A stretch of DNA of 43,705 nucleotides from Ruminococcus sp. YE282 (GCA_900101355.1 FMUV01000020.1:1-43705), one strand, 5' to 3'; numbered from the stretch's first letter, positions 16,446-28,247 are shown. Notes: a model not told the origin generated them from the letters alone. Made by a program: numbers and translations.

Positions 16446-17555
16446 TTAAACAACAGATTTTTTTGCAATATAAATAGGATAGGATTCAAAGCCCATCAGA
16501 CTTCGTCCGTCCTTTATAGTAACGTCCTTATCTATTATAACATAGTTAAGATTGGTATTTCTACTGATTTTTGTATCCTGCATAACAATGCAGTTTGAAA
16601 GCTTTGCGCCTTCGTCCACAGTTACGCCCTTTGAAATCACACAGTTCTCAACTTTGCCGTTAATAACACAGCCCTGTGCGATAATTGAGTTTTTAACACT
16701 GCTCATAAGGCCGTATCTTGACGGAGCATCGTCCCTTACCTTTGTATAAATAGGTCGTTTTTGGTTAAACAACTCGTCCCTGACTTCCTTTTTCATCAAA
16801 TCCATATTAAATGAAAAATAGTCGTTAATTGAACTGATTGCGGCGCAATAGCCCTTGTTTTCATATGCGTATACTCTGAATCGTCCCAAAATGCTTTGAA
16901 TAAGTCTTTTGGCGTCAAGCTGATTAAGACTTATTGCACGTCGGATTTCCTCAAGCAACAAATCTTTTTTTACTAAAATCGTACCGTAAACCTGATTAAC
17001 CTCATAATCAATGTTCTCGGGCTTTAAAAACACCTGACTTACCCTGCCGTCGCTTTCAACGTTGATAGTCAGCGGACGCTCGTAACCGTTTGGAACAATT
17101 CCTCTTTTATAAACCAGGGTAATATCCGAATCATGCTTTGAATGAAAATCAAACAAGCCGTTATAATCAAAATTTGTCACAACATTGCCGGGTGAAAGCA
17201 AAACATAATCTTCACGGCTGTTCTCAATATATCCGTGCATATTATATATGGTTTCAACATGATTTGAAAATGTTCTGCCGTTATACGGCGTCAATATGGT
17301 AAGATTACTCCTTCTCTTTGACAAATCATATGCGCTGCCCGAACCGACATGATCCATAAGTGACATAAAATTGCTTTTGGCGATAATTCCTACATTATTC
17401 ACACCGGAATTTGACATATTTGAAAGCACAAAATCAATCAGCCTGTACTTTCCGCCGATTGGAACACTTGCGGTGGTTCTGGATGCTGCAAGTTCGGGAA
17501 TTTTATAGTCAAGCGTATCTGCAAAAACAAATCCGAGCACGTCATTACTTCTCAT
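16446..17555 (-). CDS. glgD: ADP-glucose pyrophosphorylase regulatory subunit GlgD
   Basis: A non-catalytic partner of GlgC in Firmicutes; the heteromer makes ADP-glucose. The 369 residues resemble GlgC ([26 protein letters not shown], then a C-terminal left-handed beta-helix with hexapeptide-like repeats such as [19 protein letters not shown]). However, the nucleotide-binding [10 protein letters not shown] loop is replaced by [17 protein letters not shown], which is the hallmark of GlgD. ATG 17555 has GGAGG eight bases upstream and overlaps the end of glgC by 11 bases, so translation is probably coupled. Confidence 0.92.
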   Translation of the reverse strand: MRSNDVLGFVFADTLDYKIPELAASRTTASVPIGGKYRLIDFVLSNMSNSGVNNVGIIAKSNFMSLMDHVGSGSAYDLSKRRSNLTILTPYNGRTFSNHVETIYNMHGYIENSREDYVLLSPGNVVTNFDYNGLFDFHSKHDSDITLVYKRGIVPNGYERPLTINVESDGRVSQVFLKPENIDYEVNQVYGTILVKKDLLLEEIRRAISLNQLDAKRLIQSILGRFRVYAYENKGYCAAISSINDYFSFNMDLMKKEVRDELFNQKRPIYTKVRDDAPSRYGLMSSVKNSIIAQGCVINGKVENCVISKGVTVDEGAKLSNCIVMQDTKISRNTNLNYVIIDKDVTIKDGRSLMGFESYPIYIAKKSVV

Positions 17556-18756
17556 CTGCCGACACCTCCGTATCGCTGTCAATCATTTCTTTTGCTTTGA
17601 CAACCGCATTATCGTCAATCTTGGTATTTGCCCCGATAACGGCTATTCCCCACTTTTCTTTATCTTCAACCTCTTCGGGACGTTCTCCGACCTTTGCGTT
17701 TTTGCCGATAACAGTATTTTCGGCAACTATCGCAAACTGAACGTTTGCGCCGTCCTCAATAACCGCTCCCGGCATAATTATTGACGAATTTACAGTTGCG
17801 TTTTTGCCGATTGTAACACCTGCAAAAAGTATTGAAAACTCAATATTGCCGTAAACGTTACAGCCGTCGGCAACAAGCGAATTTTGTATAACAGCGTCGC
17901 TCGACACATAGTGCGGCGGCATCATCGGGTTGCGTGAATAGATGTCCTTAAGGTCAAGAGTCACATTTGGATCAAGCAAGTCCATATTTGCTTCCCAAAG
18001 GCTGTCAATTGTTCCAACGTCTTTCCAGTAGCCCTCAAACGGATATGCAAACATTCTTTCGCCTGCATTAAGCATTGCCGGCAAAACATCTTTTCCGAAA
18101 TCGTGACTTGAATCTTCTTTTGACTCGTCGTCAACCAGGTATTTTTTCAGCTCTTTCCAACTGAAAATATAAATACCCATTGAAGCATTTGTGCTCTTGG
18201 GGTGTTTTGGCTTCTCATCAAATTCATAAATCTCTCCGTCAGCCTTGGTATTAAGTATACCAAAGCGTGAGGCCTCTTCAAGCGGAACATCAATTACCGC
18301 AATTGTGCAAGCGGCATTCTTCTCTTTATGATATTCAAGCATCTTGTTATAATCCATTTTATAAATATGGTCGCCCGACAAAACAACGACATATTCCGGG
18401 TCATAACGCTCAATATAATTGATATTTTGATAAATTGCATTTGCCGTACCGGAATACCAGTCGGCACCCTGAATAGCCTGATAAGGGCTAAGACAATTTA
18501 CTCCCGAATGCATTCCGTCCAAATCCCACGGTTGTCCGTTTCCTATGTATTCATTAAGCACAAGCGGCTGATACTGGGTAAGAATACCAACAGCCTCAAT
18601 GCCTGAGTTGACACAATTTGAAAGGGGAAAATCAATAATGCGATATTTTCCTCCGAACGGCACTGCCGGTTTGGCGAGCTTTTTTGTCAGAACACCAAGG
18701 CGTGAACCCTGACCTCCTGCAAGAAGCATTGCCACAACTTCCTGTTTTGGAAACAT
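17545..18756 (-). CDS. glgC: Glucose-1-phosphate adenylyltransferase (catalytic subunit)
   Basis: Makes ADP-glucose from ATP and glucose 1-phosphate, the committed step of glycogen synthesis. The 403 residues carry the nucleotide loop [77 protein letters not shown], and a C-terminal beta-helix. ATG 18756 follows GGAGG at nine bases; the frame is open 32 codons further but without a start signal. It lies 134 bases after glgB, a gap large enough for a second promoter, and overlaps glgD. Confidence 0.95.
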   Translation of the reverse strand: MFPKQEVVAMLLAGGQGSRLGVLTKKLAKPAVPFGGKYRIIDFPLSNCVNSGIEAVGILTQYQPLVLNEYIGNGQPWDLDGMHSGVNCLSPYQAIQGADWYSGTANAIYQNINYIERYDPEYVVVLSGDHIYKMDYNKMLEYHKEKNAACTIAVIDVPLEEASRFGILNTKADGEIYEFDEKPKHPKSTNASMGIYIFSWKELKKYLVDDESKEDSSHDFGKDVLPAMLNAGERMFAYPFEGYWKDVGTIDSLWEANMDLLDPNVTLDLKDIYSRNPMMPPHYVSSDAVIQNSLVADGCNVYGNIEFSILFAGVTIGKNATVNSSIIMPGAVIEDGANVQFAIVAENTVIGKNAKVGERPEEVEDKEKWGIAVIGANTKIDDNAVVKAKEMIDSDTEVSADEK

Positions 18757-18890
18757 CTTAATATACCTCCAATTATATATAATTAAGTAAACACCGATTA
18801 AACTATATGCATTAACGTTACATTTAAAACCTAAAAGTAATGCTGTGAGCAATTATCATATGAATTTATTCGGTGGTTACGCAAATAAAA

Positions 18891-20789
18891 TCAATCTGTT
18901 TTTTCGGCAAGTTTTAAATATATAACGCTCATTGGCGGAAGCGTCAGGCTCAAGCCCTGATTGCAGCCGTGTATCTTCATTTCAATCGGCTCAATATTTT
19001 TGCCGTTTGTAATTCCCGAACCGCCGAACTCTTCCGAATCGGAAGAAAATACCTCGTCGTATTTTTTGTTTTCAGGAACGCCGATATAATATTTTTCGTG
19101 CTTGACCGGCTGAAAATTGCACACGGCAATAATGTCGCTGCCGTTGCTGTCTGTTCTTTTAAAAGCGATAACGCTGTTTGTATAATCATCGTGATGTATC
19201 CAGTCAAAGCCTTTCCAGCTTGAATCAAGCTCATAAAAAGGCTTATTGGAAACATAAAATTCGTTAAGCTTTTGGAAAAACAGCTTTAACTTCATATGTT
19301 TTTCATAGTCAAGCAAATTCCATTCAATGGCTGAATTTACATCCCATTCGTCGAACTGACCTATTTCATTGCCCATAAACACAAGTTTTTTGCCCGGATG
19401 AGCGTACATATATGTAAAGAAAGCCCTCACTCCCGCAAATTTTTGGTCGTAATCGCCGGGAATCTTATTAATGAGCGAACCCTTTCCGTAAGACACTTCA
19501 TCATGTGAAATCGGAAGCAAAAAATGCTCGGAAAACGCATAAAAGAAACTGTACGTCAGGTTGTCATGATTAAACGGTCTCCAAAGCGGGTCAAGCGACA
19601 TATAGTGCAGCATATCATTTGTCCAGCCCATATTCCACTTGTAATCAAATCCGAGTCCACCCTCTTCAACGGGGTGGGTAAGCTTAGGCCATGATGTGTT
19701 TTCTTCGGCAAAAGTAAGTGCCTGAGGTTTAAACAGATGCAAAGCTGTATTTAATCTTTTAACAAAGTTAATTGCTTCAAGGTTTTCCTTTCCGCCGTAC
19801 CTATTAGGAGTCCATTCGCCATCGTTCTTGCAATAGTCAAGGTAAAGCATAGAAGATAATGCGCCGACTCTAAGTCCGTCAAAGTGGAACTTTTCAACCC
19901 AAAACATTGCAGAGGAAATCAAAAAGCTGAGTACTTCGTTGCTTGCATAGTTGAACAGGCAGGTTCCCCACGAAGGACGTTCGCCAACCTTAGGGTCTTC
20001 GCTTTCAAACAAAGCCGTACCGTCAAATCTGGCAAGGCCATAGGAATCTTTCGGAAAGTTTGACGGAACCCAATCCATAAAAACTCCGATATTTTCGCTG
20101 TGAAGCTTATCAACAAAGTACATCAGTCCGTCAGGCGCACCGTATCTTGAGGTTGCGGCAAAGTAACCCGTAACCTGGTAGCCCCAGCTTTTATCATACG
20201 GATATTCCATTATCGGCATAAGCTGAACGTGTGTATAGTGCATCTCTTTAAGATACGGAACAAGTTCATCAGCAAGCTTCCGATAATCAAAGAAGTTGCC
20301 GTCAGGGTATTTTCTCCACGAGCCGATGTGAATTTCATAAATATTCATCGGCTCATTTTGTGAGTTACTTTCTTTGCACCTTGAATACCATTCATCGTCA
20401 GTCCAATTATATTTATCAATGTTAAATACTTTTGAAGCATTGTCGGGACGTGACTCTGCGTGAAAAGCAAATGGGTCAGACTTCATTATTTTTTCAAACC
20501 ACGGAGTCTCAATACAATATTTATATGTATCAAATTCCTTGATTCCTTCAATAAACAATTCCCATTCGCCGTCGCCGATTTTGTACATATAATGCGAATT
20601 TTTATCCCAATTATTAAAATTTCCAACAACAGCCACGCTGAGTGCATTTGGCGCCCAAACTCTGAATACAACGCCGTCCCTGCCGTCCCAGTTTACGAGG
20701 TGTGCTCCAAAAAAATCATATGCACGTACGCTGTCGCCGTCATGAAAAAGTCGCTGAGCGTTTCGGTCCTCGTTCAAGCTGTAATTCAT
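18891..20789 (-). CDS. glgB: GlgB-like branching enzyme with nucleophile replaced (possible pseudoenzyme)
   Basis: A homologue of the 1,4-alpha-glucan branching enzyme, 632 residues, with an N-terminal CBM48-like domain (VFRVWAPNALSVAVVGNFNNW, 42-61), a GH13 barrel and a C-terminal beta domain. Overall similarity to GlgB is strong (NRYGGKENLEAI, GGLGFDYKWNMGW). However, region II reads DGLRVGALSSMLYLDY, with Gly309 where GlgB has the nucleophile Asp; the codon is GGC at 19865-19863. Region I reads DWVPSNFPKD with Asn244 in place of His, and region IV reads SHDEVSYGK in place of SHDEVVHGK. Glu362 and Asp430 are kept. By GH13 chemistry it should not cleave glucans and may be a glucan-binding or regulatory protein. 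It is the first gene of the glg operon, with GAGGAG before ATG. Confidence 0.9.
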   Translation of the reverse strand: MNYSLNEDRNAQRLFHDGDSVRAYDFFGAHLVNWDGRDGVVFRVWAPNALSVAVVGNFNNWDKNSHYMYKIGDGEWELFIEGIKEFDTYKYCIETPWFEKIMKSDPFAFHAESRPDNASKVFNIDKYNWTDDEWYSRCKESNSQNEPMNIYEIHIGSWRKYPDGNFFDYRKLADELVPYLKEMHYTHVQLMPIMEYPYDKSWGYQVTGYFAATSRYGAPDGLMYFVDKLHSENIGVFMDWVPSNFPKDSYGLARFDGTALFESEDPKVGERPSWGTCLFNYASNEVLSFLISSAMFWVEKFHFDGLRVGALSSMLYLDYCKNDGEWTPNRYGGKENLEAINFVKRLNTALHLFKPQALTFAEENTSWPKLTHPVEEGGLGFDYKWNMGWTNDMLHYMSLDPLWRPFNHDNLTYSFFYAFSEHFLLPISHDEVSYGKGSLINKIPGDYDQKFAGVRAFFTYMYAHPGKKLVFMGNEIGQFDEWDVNSAIEWNLLDYEKHMKLKLFFQKLNEFYVSNKPFYELDSSWKGFDWIHHDDYTNSVIAFKRTDSNGSDIIAVCNFQPVKHEKYYIGVPENKKYDEVFSSDSEEFGGSGITNGKNIEPIEMKIHGCNQGLSLTLPPMSVIYLKLAEKTD

Positions 20790-20845
20790 ATATTCAACTC
20801 CTCGGTTAAAATATTTCTAAAATTAATAAATTATTCCTAATTTAT

Positions 20846-20874
20846 ATAATACCAAAAAAATATGTGGATTTCAA
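20846..20874 (-). promoter_or_regulatory. Sigma-A promoter of the glgBCDA operon
   Basis: On the minus strand TTGAAA (20874-20869), 17 bases, TATTAT (20851-20846), about 57 bases before glgB. The remaining ~290 bases up to the gapA terminator hold no ORF or clear signal. Confidence 0.7.
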
Positions 20875-21166
20875 GCAAATTCAAAAATTACTATACTAAT
20901 TTTTCGTGTATTTTTTATAAAACTTCACTAAATTTTACAAAATCTCAGTTTTTAATATATTATTACACAAATTTTTCGTAAGAATCATCACTGTAATTAC
21001 AATATTTTATCCTTTTAACCTGTTAAGAACAAATTATTACCATAAGCAGCAACTTCTTGTTTAGAGGTTAGATTTTCAGCAAACAGCATAACAAGTTTGT
21101 AAAGTAGCATTTGCCTTGCCAAAAAGAAAATGTACGGTTTTACATCTTAATTTTAGCAAACAAAAA

Positions 21167-21188
21167 GAGCTGCCCTTGCGGACAGCTC
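21167..21188 (-). terminator. Terminator of gapA
   Basis: GAGCTGCCC and GGACAGCTC pair with one mismatch around a tight loop. On the minus strand TTTTTGTTTG follows. It lies 25 bases past the gapA stop. Confidence 0.85.
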
Positions 21189-21212
21189 CGATATACTGAA
21201 AGTTAATTTTAA

Positions 21213-22250
21213 TTAACCGAGTTCAGCAAAGTATTTGATTGTTCTAACCATCTGGCTTGTGTATGAGTTTTCGTTATCATACCAAGAAACAACCTGAACC
21301 TCGTAAAGGTCGTCGCCAACCTTGTTAACCATTGTCTGAGTTGCATCAAAGAGTGAGCCGTACTTCATACCGATTACATCAGAAGAAACGATTTCGTCCT
21401 CGTTGTAACCGAATGACTCGTTTGCAGCAGCCTTCATAGCAGCGTTGATAGCTTCAGCTGTAACGTCAGCCTTCTTAACAACTGCTGTAAGGATTGTTGT
21501 TGAACCTGTCGGAACAGGAACACGCTGAGCAGAACCGATGAGCTTGCCGTTGAGTTCAGGAATTACAAGACCGATAGCCTTTGCAGCACCTGTTGAGTTA
21601 GGAACGATGTTAGCAGCACCTGCTCTTGAACGTCTCTTGTTGCCCTTTCTCTGTGGACCGTCAAGAATCATCTGATCGCCTGTGTAAGCGTGGATTGTTA
21701 CCATGATTCCGCTTTCGATAGGAGCGTAATCGTTAAGAGCCTTAGCCATTGGAGCGAGGCAGTTTGTTGTGCAAGAAGCAGCAGAAATAATCTTGTCTTC
21801 TTTTGTAAGAACTTCGTTGTTTACATTGTAAACGATTGTTGGAAGATCGTTGCCTGCAGGAGCAGAAATAACAACTTTCTTAGCGCCGGCATTGATGTGA
21901 GCCATAGCCTTTTCTTTTGAAGTATAGAAACCTGTGCACTCCAAAACAACGTCTACGCCAATCTTGCCCCAAGGAAGGTTGTTTGCATCTGGCTCTTTGT
22001 AAATCTGAAGAGTCTTACCGTCAACTGTGATTGTGTTAGCTTCGTCATCAGCTGTTACTGTGTGAGCGTCATCACCGATTTTGCCTGCATAGCCACCCTG
22101 TGCTGTATCATACTTAAGAAGATATGCGAGCATTGAAGGCTTTGTAAGATCGTTGATAGCTACTACTTCGTATCCTTCAGCACCGAACATCTGTCTGAAA
22201 GCAAGACGACCGATACGGCCAAAGCCGTTAATTGCAACTTTTACTGACAT
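21213..22250 (-). CDS. gapA: Glyceraldehyde-3-phosphate dehydrogenase, type I
   Basis: The glycolytic enzyme that oxidises glyceraldehyde 3-phosphate with phosphate and NAD+. The 345 residues show the Rossmann start [17 protein letters not shown], an Asp at position 34 (INDL) favouring NAD over NADP, and the catalytic ASCTTNC with Cys160 and His187 (TIHAYT). They end with [19 protein letters not shown] 22250 follows AGGAGG; upstream codons in the same frame lack a start signal. It is a single gene with its own promoter and terminator, divergent from rny. Its codons lack rare triplets, as expected for a highly expressed gene. Confidence 0.97.
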   Translation of the reverse strand: MSVKVAINGFGRIGRLAFRQMFGAEGYEVVAINDLTKPSMLAYLLKYDTAQGGYAGKIGDDAHTVTADDEANTITVDGKTLQIYKEPDANNLPWGKIGVDVVLECTGFYTSKEKAMAHINAGAKKVVISAPAGNDLPTIVYNVNNEVLTKEDKIISAASCTTNCLAPMAKALNDYAPIESGIMVTIHAYTGDQMILDGPQRKGNKRRSRAGAANIVPNSTGAAKAIGLVIPELNGKLIGSAQRVPVPTGSTTILTAVVKKADVTAEAINAAMKAAANESFGYNEDEIVSSDVIGMKYGSLFDATQTMVNKVGDDLYEVQVVSWYDNENSYTSQMVRTIKYFAELG

Positions 22251-22284
22251 AATTAAAATTCCTCCTAATATTTGAGTTGATTTT

Positions 22285-22313
22285 ATTATATTACATTTTT
22301 TTAGTTTCTTCAA
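22285..22313 (-). promoter_or_regulatory. Sigma-A promoter of gapA
   Basis: On the minus strand TTGAAG (22313-22308), 17 bases, TATAAT (22290-22285), 35 bases before the start codon. Confidence 0.75.
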
Positions 22314-22477
22314 TAGTTTGACAAACATTTAACAAAAGTTTTTTCAAATTTCACAAAATACACAAAAATATCTTCCTGAATTTCTAAATTTAGGTCACTT
22401 TTTCAAAGCTTGCCGTCAAAATAGCCACACTTAATTCATAATAACAATATTGCTTTGTGATATAAAGATACTTTTTC

Positions 22478-22506
22478 TTGACAAAGCACCTGTTTTATTA
22501 TAGAAT
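22478..22506 (+). promoter_or_regulatory. Sigma-A promoter upstream of rny
   Basis: Perfect TTGACA (22478-22483), 17 bases, TAGAAT (22501-22506). It would give rny a leader of about 450 bases. Confidence 0.6.
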
Positions 22507-22962
22507 AAATATTAGAATTCCGTTTTTATGGGCTTCTGCAAAAAGCAGTATATTTTTTGCTTTTTGTCATTTTTTAATCAGACTCTTTATAGAGCCGTTA
22601 TATTATAGATATTTTTTATTAATTTTACAGCTTATTGACAAATATTAACAAGCGATATTGATAAATGCATTTCTGTAATATTTCTCATAATATTCAGAAA
22701 ACGCAGAGAATTATTCACTCGTTTGCGGTTTTATGCGCCTTATTTGATTTTTTATGCAGTTTTGGTGTTTGGCGCAGTTTATAAGTATGTCGGCTGTTTT
22801 GAATGGCATTTTGACTTTATTTGCTTTATATCTTATAAAAAATATTATCATAAACACATTTATTTAAAATTAAAACTGAATATCTTGTAACGGCACCTTA
22901 AAGGTTTTTTGATTGGGAATTACTATGGAATTAACAGAAACTGAACAAAGGAGGTGTCAAAA
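22507..22962 (+). other. Long rny leader with alternative hairpins
   Basis: Just after the promoter, CTGC-AAAAA-GCAG (22536-22548) can form a small hairpin. Alternatively CAAAAAGCA (22539-22547) can pair with TGCTTTTTG (22558-22566), followed by ATTTTTT. The two pairings exclude each other. The rest of the leader (22580-22950) is T-rich with no gene or recognised riboswitch. A second TTGACA at 22635 lacks a good -10. Confidence 0.4.
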
Positions 22963-24516
22963 ATGCAGTTATTCGTTGCAATAATCTGCATTGTTGCTGC
23001 ATTGGTTGTCGGCGGTGTAGTCGGTGTTTTTACCGGTATCAAAGTAAGAAAAAACACTGCGGAAAAGGAAATCGGCAGTGCTGAAGAAGAAGCAAAGAGA
23101 ATTGTTTCCGAAGCTATTAAAACCGGCGAAGCCAAGAAAAAAGAAGCTGTTCTTGAAGGCAAAGATGAAGTTCACAAGTTCAGAACCGAGAGCGAAAAAG
23201 AAATTTCCGAAAGACGCAAGGAAGTTCAGCGACAGGAACGCCGCGTGCAGCAAAAAGAAGAATCGCTTGACCGAAAGCTCGACCATATGGAGCAAAGAGA
23301 AGAAAAGGTCAACAAAAAGCTTAAAGAAGCTGATGAAAAACTTGAAGAGATTGAGGCTCTCAAGAAAAGTCAGTTTGAAATGCTTGAAAAAATTTCGGGT
23401 TATACAGCCGAGCAGGCAAAGAGCTATTTGCTTTCTCAGCTTGAGGATGAGCTTGTTCACGAAAAATCCGTTAAAATTATGGAGTATCAGGAACAGCTCA
23501 AGGAAGAAGCCGATGATAAGGCAAGAAATATTATCTCTCTTGCAATTCAAAGACTTGCAGCCGACCAGGTTGCCGAGGCTACTATTTCGGTAGTACCTCT
23601 TCCTAATGATGAAATGAAAGGTCGCATAATCGGTCGTGAGGGCCGCAACATCAGAGCAATTGAAACTTTGACAGGTGTTGACCTTATAATAGATGACACA
23701 CCGGAAGCAATTACGCTTTCGTGCTTTGAACCTGTCAGACGTGAGGTTGCAAGAATTGCGCTTGAAAAGCTCATCTCTGACGGACGTATTCATCCGGCAA
23801 GAATTGAAGAAACCGTTGAAAAGGCAAGACGTGAGGTTGACGCAACCATTAAGCGTGAGGGTGAAAGAGCCGTGCTTGAAGCCGGAGTTCACAACATTCA
23901 CCCCGAAATTGTCAAATTGCTGGGCAGACTTCGCTATCGTACCAGTTACGGTCAGAATGTTCTTAACCACTCTCTTGAGGTATCATACCTTGCAGGAATG
24001 ATGGCAAGCGAACTCGGACTTGACCCGACAATTGCAAAGCGTGCCGGTCTTTTGCACGATATAGGCAAATCAATCGACCACGAAGTTGAGGGTACTCACA
24101 TTCAGATCGGCGTTGATATTGCAAGAAAATATAAGGAAAGCGACGCAGTTATCCACGCTATTCAGGCTCACCACGGTGACGTTGAGGCTAAAACAATCGT
24201 AGCCTGTCTTGTTCAGGCTGCCGATGCAATCTCAGCAGCACGCCCGGGTGCAAGACGTGAAAATGTAGAAAACTACATAAAACGTTTGCAAAAACTCGAA
24301 GAAGTTGCTTCTTCATTTGACGGCGTTGACCGTACATTTGCAATTCAGGCAGGCCGTGAAGTTCGAGTAATGGTTAAACCGGAAATTGTTAAGGACGAAC
24401 GTATGGTTCCGCTTGCAAGAGAAATCTGCAAGAAGATTGAGGAAGAACTTGAATATCCGGGACAAATTAAGGTTAATATCATTCGAGAGAGCAGAGCTTC
24501 GGATTTTGCTAAATAA
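22963..24516 (+). CDS. rny: Ribonuclease Y
   Basis: A membrane-bound endoribonuclease that starts mRNA decay in Firmicutes. The 517 residues comprise an N-terminal membrane helix (3-25), a long Lys/Glu/Arg-rich coiled coil (~35-185), a KH RNA-binding domain with [12 protein letters not shown] (220-231), and an HD domain with the metal-binding LLHDIGK (His365-Asp366) and HHGD (403-406). It ends in the conserved [10 protein letters not shown] segment. ATG 22963 lies eight bases after AAAGGAGG; the GTG at 22954 is too close to that site. It is transcribed alone, divergent from gapA. Confidence 0.97.
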   Translation: MQLFVAIICIVAALVVGGVVGVFTGIKVRKNTAEKEIGSAEEEAKRIVSEAIKTGEAKKKEAVLEGKDEVHKFRTESEKEISERRKEVQRQERRVQQKEESLDRKLDHMEQREEKVNKKLKEADEKLEEIEALKKSQFEMLEKISGYTAEQAKSYLLSQLEDELVHEKSVKIMEYQEQLKEEADDKARNIISLAIQRLAADQVAEATISVVPLPNDEMKGRIIGREGRNIRAIETLTGVDLIIDDTPEAITLSCFEPVRREVARIALEKLISDGRIHPARIEETVEKARREVDATIKREGERAVLEAGVHNIHPEIVKLLGRLRYRTSYGQNVLNHSLEVSYLAGMMASELGLDPTIAKRAGLLHDIGKSIDHEVEGTHIQIGVDIARKYKESDAVIHAIQAHHGDVEAKTIVACLVQAADAISAARPGARRENVENYIKRLQKLEEVASSFDGVDRTFAIQAGREVRVMVKPEIVKDERMVPLAREICKKIEEELEYPGQIKVNIIRESRASDFAK

Positions 24517-24536
24517 AAAATAACGTAATAAAAATA

Positions 24537-24568
24537 CCTAATGCAGACAGTTTTAAATCTGCATTAGG
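24537..24568 (+). terminator. Terminator of rny
   Basis: A perfect 11-bp stem (CCTAATGCAGA / TCTGCATTAGG) is followed by CTTTTTTATG. Confidence 0.9.
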
Positions 24569-24621
24569 CTTTTTTATGCTAAAAAATAGTATCCTTGTTC
24601 AAACATTAAATTAAAACACAA

Positions 24622-24647
24622 AACCGGGACTGAATCCAGCCCCGGTT
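24622..24647. terminator. Terminator of the rpoBC operon (bidirectional)
   Basis: AACCGGG pairs with CCCGGTT, with an inner CTG/CAG. On the plus strand ATTTTTTAT follows; on the minus strand TTTTGTGTTTT. It is 25 bases past the rpoC stop. Confidence 0.75.
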
Positions 24648-24671
24648 ATTTTTTATAATATTAACCTGTTA

Positions 24672-27600
24672 TCAGATTAAGTCTGACTCATCAGCAATCG
24701 GAACAGGTTCGGAAGCAGCATCAGCCGATGAATTGCTTTCAAGCTGAACACCTGCATATCTCTGCATACCTGTACCGGCAGGAATTACCTTACCGATAAT
24801 TACGTTCTCTTTAAGACCAACAAGGGGGTCTACCTTGCCCTTGATTGCGGCGTCGGTAAGAACACGTGTTGTTTCCTGGAACGAAGCAGCGGACAAGAAA
24901 CTGTCTGTTGCAAGTGCGGCCTTGGTGATACCGAGAAGCATCTGAGTAAACTGAGCCTCACGGAGTCCGTCTTCACCTGCGGCAATGCGCTTTTTAATCT
25001 GTTCGTTCTCATAGAGAACCTCGTTCTTATCATAAACCTGACCCGACATAAAGCCTGTGTCGCCTGCATCGTCAACTCTGACCTTACGCATCATCTGACG
25101 AACGATAACTTCAATGTGTTTATCGTTGATTTCAACACCCTGTAAACGGTAGGTACTCTGAACTTCCGAAATCAGGTAGTTCATTACAGCCTCAGGTCCG
25201 AGAATGTCGAGAATATCGTGTGGATTTACAGCACCATCGGTAATCTTGTCACCTTTCTTAAGTTGCTGTCCCTCCTGAACTTTAACACGGAATCCAAATG
25301 GAATCAGATAAGTTCTTTCATCGCCTGTTTCCTTATTGAAAACTACTGCGTGACGGGCATTTTTAATTTCTTCAAAACGAACCTCACCGTCAATTTCTGT
25401 GATGATTGCAAGGCTCTTAGGTTTACGTGCCTCAAACAATTCCTCGACACGCGGAAGACCCTGTGTGATATCTTCTGCCGAAGCAACACCGCCCGTATGG
25501 AATGTTCTCATTGTAAGCTGTGTACCGGGCTCACCGATAGACTGTGCGGCAATGATACCAACTGCCTCACCGACAGTTACAGGCTGACGGTTTGCAAGGT
25601 TTGAACCATAGCACTTTCTGCAAGCACCGTGTTTTGCACGGCAGGAAAGTACCGAACGAATCTTTATGCTTTCAACGCCGGAATTTACAATAATATCAGC
25701 ATCCTGCTCATTCATCATCTTATCCTTTGAAACAAGGACATTTCCGTTTGAATCGCAGAAATCATCAAGCAGATAACGACCGATAAGTCTTTCGTGCAAA
25801 CCTTCGATAACGTTGTTTTCGCCTGCTTTAATATCAAATATTTCAAGTCCTTCGGTTGTACCGCAGTCCTCTTCACGGATAATAACTTCCTGTGAAACGT
25901 CAACAAGACGACGTGTAAGGTAACCTGAGTCGGCGGTACGAAGAGCCGTATCGGCAAGACCTTTACGGGCACCACGAGATGAAATAAAGTATTCGAGAAT
26001 GTTAAGACCTTCACGGTAGTTAGCCCTGATAGGAATTTCAATTGTTTTACCTGAAGTATTGGCAATAAGTCCGCGCATACCTGCAAGCTGACGAATCTGG
26101 CTCATACTACCACGAGCACCTGAATCAGCCATCATGAAGATTGGGTTATAACGGTCAAGGTTCTTCTGAAGTGCGTCGGTTACATCGTTTGTAGCCTTTT
26201 CCCAGATACGAAGAATCTCATCATAACGTTCTTCGTTGGAACGGAGACCCATCATATATTCATCACGAATCTCGTCAACTTCCTGCTCGGCTTTTGCAAT
26301 AATCTCTTTCTTTGCTGGCGGAATAACCGCATCACAAACGGCAACGGTAATTGCGCCCTTTGTTGAGTATTTATATCCCTGAGCCTTGATTGAATCAAGC
26401 ATAAGGCTTGTTCTTGAAGTTCCGTTGATTTTAATACATTTATCAATAATCTTTTTAAGTCCCGACTTGCCTACAAGGAAATCAACTTCAAACTTGAACT
26501 TGTTTTCAGGAATGCTTCTGTCAACAAATCCCAAATTTTGAGGAATCGGGTTATTGAAAATGATTTTACCGATAGTTGTATCAACAAGAGCCGACTGCAT
26601 TTTGCCGTCAATCTCCATCTCACGGCGAACCTTGATTTTTGAGTGAAGCTCAATTACGCCGGTCTGATATGCCATCATAACTTCATCAACGTTGCGGAAT
26701 ACTTTGCCCTCGCCACGCTCACCGTCTTTGTCAAGAGTGAGGTAGTAAGAACCAAGAATCATATCCTGAGTAGGAACAGTTACAGGCTGACCGTCTGACG
26801 GTTTGAGCAAGTTGTTGGCAGCAAGCATAAGGAATCTTGCCTCTGCCTGAGCCTCTGCGGAAAGCGGAACGTGAACAGCCATCTGGTCGCCGTCAAAGTC
26901 GGCGTTATAAGCTGTACAAGCAAGCGGATGAAGCTTGAGCGCACGGCCTTCAACAAGTACGGGCTCAAATGCCTGAATACCGAGACGGTGAAGTGTAGGC
27001 GCACGGTTAAGCAATACAGGGTGACCCTTGATTACAACTTCAAGAGCGTCCCAAACGTCGTCTTTTGCACGTTCAACAGCTTTTCTTGCTGATTTAATAT
27101 TCTGTTCAGCCTTTGTTTCAACAAGGCGTTTCATAACAAACGGCTTGAAAAGTTCAAGTGCCATTTCTTTAGGAAGACCGCACTGATACATTTTAAGTTC
27201 AGGACCGACAACGATAACCGAACGTCCGGAGTAGTCAACACGTTTTCCGAGCAAGTTCTGACGGAAACGTCCCTGTTTACCCTTTAACATATCAGAAAGT
27301 GACTTAAGCGGACGGTTGTTAGGACCTGTTACAGGTCTGCCGCGTCTGCCGTTATCAATCAAAGCGTCAACAGCTTCCTGCAGCATTCTCTTCTCGTTGC
27401 GGATAATAATCTCAGGCGCATTAAGCTCAAGGAGCTTTTTAAGTCTGTTGTTTCTGTTGATAACTCTGCGGTAAAGGTCATTAAGGTCGGAAGTTGCAAA
27501 ACGTCCGCCGTCAAGCTGAACCATAGGACGAATATCCGGCGGAATTACCGGAACAACGTCAAGAATCATCCATTCAGGACGGTTGCCGGAAAGTCTGAAA

Positions 27601-28247
27601 CTTTCTACAACGTCAAGTCTCTTAAGAAGTCTTACACGCTTCTGACCCGAAGCGGTTTCAAGCTCTTCTTTAAGCTGTGAGGACAATGCCTCAAGGTCAA
27701 TTTCCTCAAGGAGTTTTTTAATTGATTCAGCACCCATACCCGCTTTGAAGTCGTCCTCATACTTCTCGCGCATATCGTTGTATTCAGCCTCTGAAAGGCA
27801 CTGATATTTTGAAAGGTCACGGCAGTCGCCGGGATCTGTTACTATATATTGTGAAAAATAAAGTACATTTTCAAGGAGCTTTGGAGAAATATCAAGCATA
27901 AGAGCGATTCTTGACGGAATACCCTTAAAATACCAGATGTGAGAAACAGGAGCTGCAAGCTCAATGTGTCCCATACGCTCACGTCTAACCTTTGAACGTG
28001 TAACCTCTACGCCGCAGCGGTCGCAGATTTTGCCCTTAAAACGAATCCTTTTATACTTTCCGCAATGGCACTCCCAGTCCTTTGTAGGTCCAAAAATACG
28101 TTCGCAGAAAAGACCGTCACGCTCAGGCTTTAATGTACGGTAGTTAATGGTCTCAGGCTTTTTTACCTCGCCGTATGACCAAGCTCTGATTTGCTCAGGG
28201 GAAGCAAGTCCGATTTTAATTGAGTCAAAAACATTATTATCTATCAT
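24672..28247 (-). CDS. rpoC: DNA-directed RNA polymerase subunit beta'
   Basis: The catalytic large subunit of RNA polymerase, 1191 residues, a normal Firmicutes length without large insertions. It shows the N-terminal zinc ribbon (Cys60, Cys62, Cys75, Cys78), [41 protein letters not shown], the magnesium-binding NADFDGDQ (448-455) and the C-terminal [19 protein letters not shown] trigger-loop region. ATG 28247 follows AAGGAGG, 12 bases after the rpoB stop, so the two are co-transcribed. Confidence 0.98.
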   Translation of the reverse strand: MIDNNVFDSIKIGLASPEQIRAWSYGEVKKPETINYRTLKPERDGLFCERIFGPTKDWECHCGKYKRIRFKGKICDRCGVEVTRSKVRRERMGHIELAAPVSHIWYFKGIPSRIALMLDISPKLLENVLYFSQYIVTDPGDCRDLSKYQCLSEAEYNDMREKYEDDFKAGMGAESIKKLLEEIDLEALSSQLKEELETASGQKRVRLLKRLDVVESFRLSGNRPEWMILDVVPVIPPDIRPMVQLDGGRFATSDLNDLYRRVINRNNRLKKLLELNAPEIIIRNEKRMLQEAVDALIDNGRRGRPVTGPNNRPLKSLSDMLKGKQGRFRQNLLGKRVDYSGRSVIVVGPELKMYQCGLPKEMALELFKPFVMKRLVETKAEQNIKSARKAVERAKDDVWDALEVVIKGHPVLLNRAPTLHRLGIQAFEPVLVEGRALKLHPLACTAYNADFDGDQMAVHVPLSAEAQAEARFLMLAANNLLKPSDGQPVTVPTQDMILGSYYLTLDKDGERGEGKVFRNVDEVMMAYQTGVIELHSKIKVRREMEIDGKMQSALVDTTIGKIIFNNPIPQNLGFVDRSIPENKFKFEVDFLVGKSGLKKIIDKCIKINGTSRTSLMLDSIKAQGYKYSTKGAITVAVCDAVIPPAKKEIIAKAEQEVDEIRDEYMMGLRSNEERYDEILRIWEKATNDVTDALQKNLDRYNPIFMMADSGARGSMSQIRQLAGMRGLIANTSGKTIEIPIRANYREGLNILEYFISSRGARKGLADTALRTADSGYLTRRLVDVSQEVIIREEDCGTTEGLEIFDIKAGENNVIEGLHERLIGRYLLDDFCDSNGNVLVSKDKMMNEQDADIIVNSGVESIKIRSVLSCRAKHGACRKCYGSNLANRQPVTVGEAVGIIAAQSIGEPGTQLTMRTFHTGGVASAEDITQGLPRVEELFEARKPKSLAIITEIDGEVRFEEIKNARHAVVFNKETGDERTYLIPFGFRVKVQEGQQLKKGDKITDGAVNPHDILDILGPEAVMNYLISEVQSTYRLQGVEINDKHIEVIVRQMMRKVRVDDAGDTGFMSGQVYDKNEVLYENEQIKKRIAAGEDGLREAQFTQMLLGITKAALATDSFLSAASFQETTRVLTDAAIKGKVDPLVGLKENVIIGKVIPAGTGMQRYAGVQLESNSSADAASEPVPIADESDLI

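Noticed and set aside
22925..22984. Upstream ORF overlapping the rny start ([12 protein letters not shown]...)
   Set aside because: It is formed by the rny ribosome site itself, has no ribosome site of its own, and nothing suggests a leader peptide.
22969..23970. 333-codon minus-strand ORF opposite rny
   Set aside because: It is an antisense shadow of the coiled-coil and KH coding region, full of Phe, Asn and Leu runs, with no ribosome binding site; the RNase Y frame explains the sequence.
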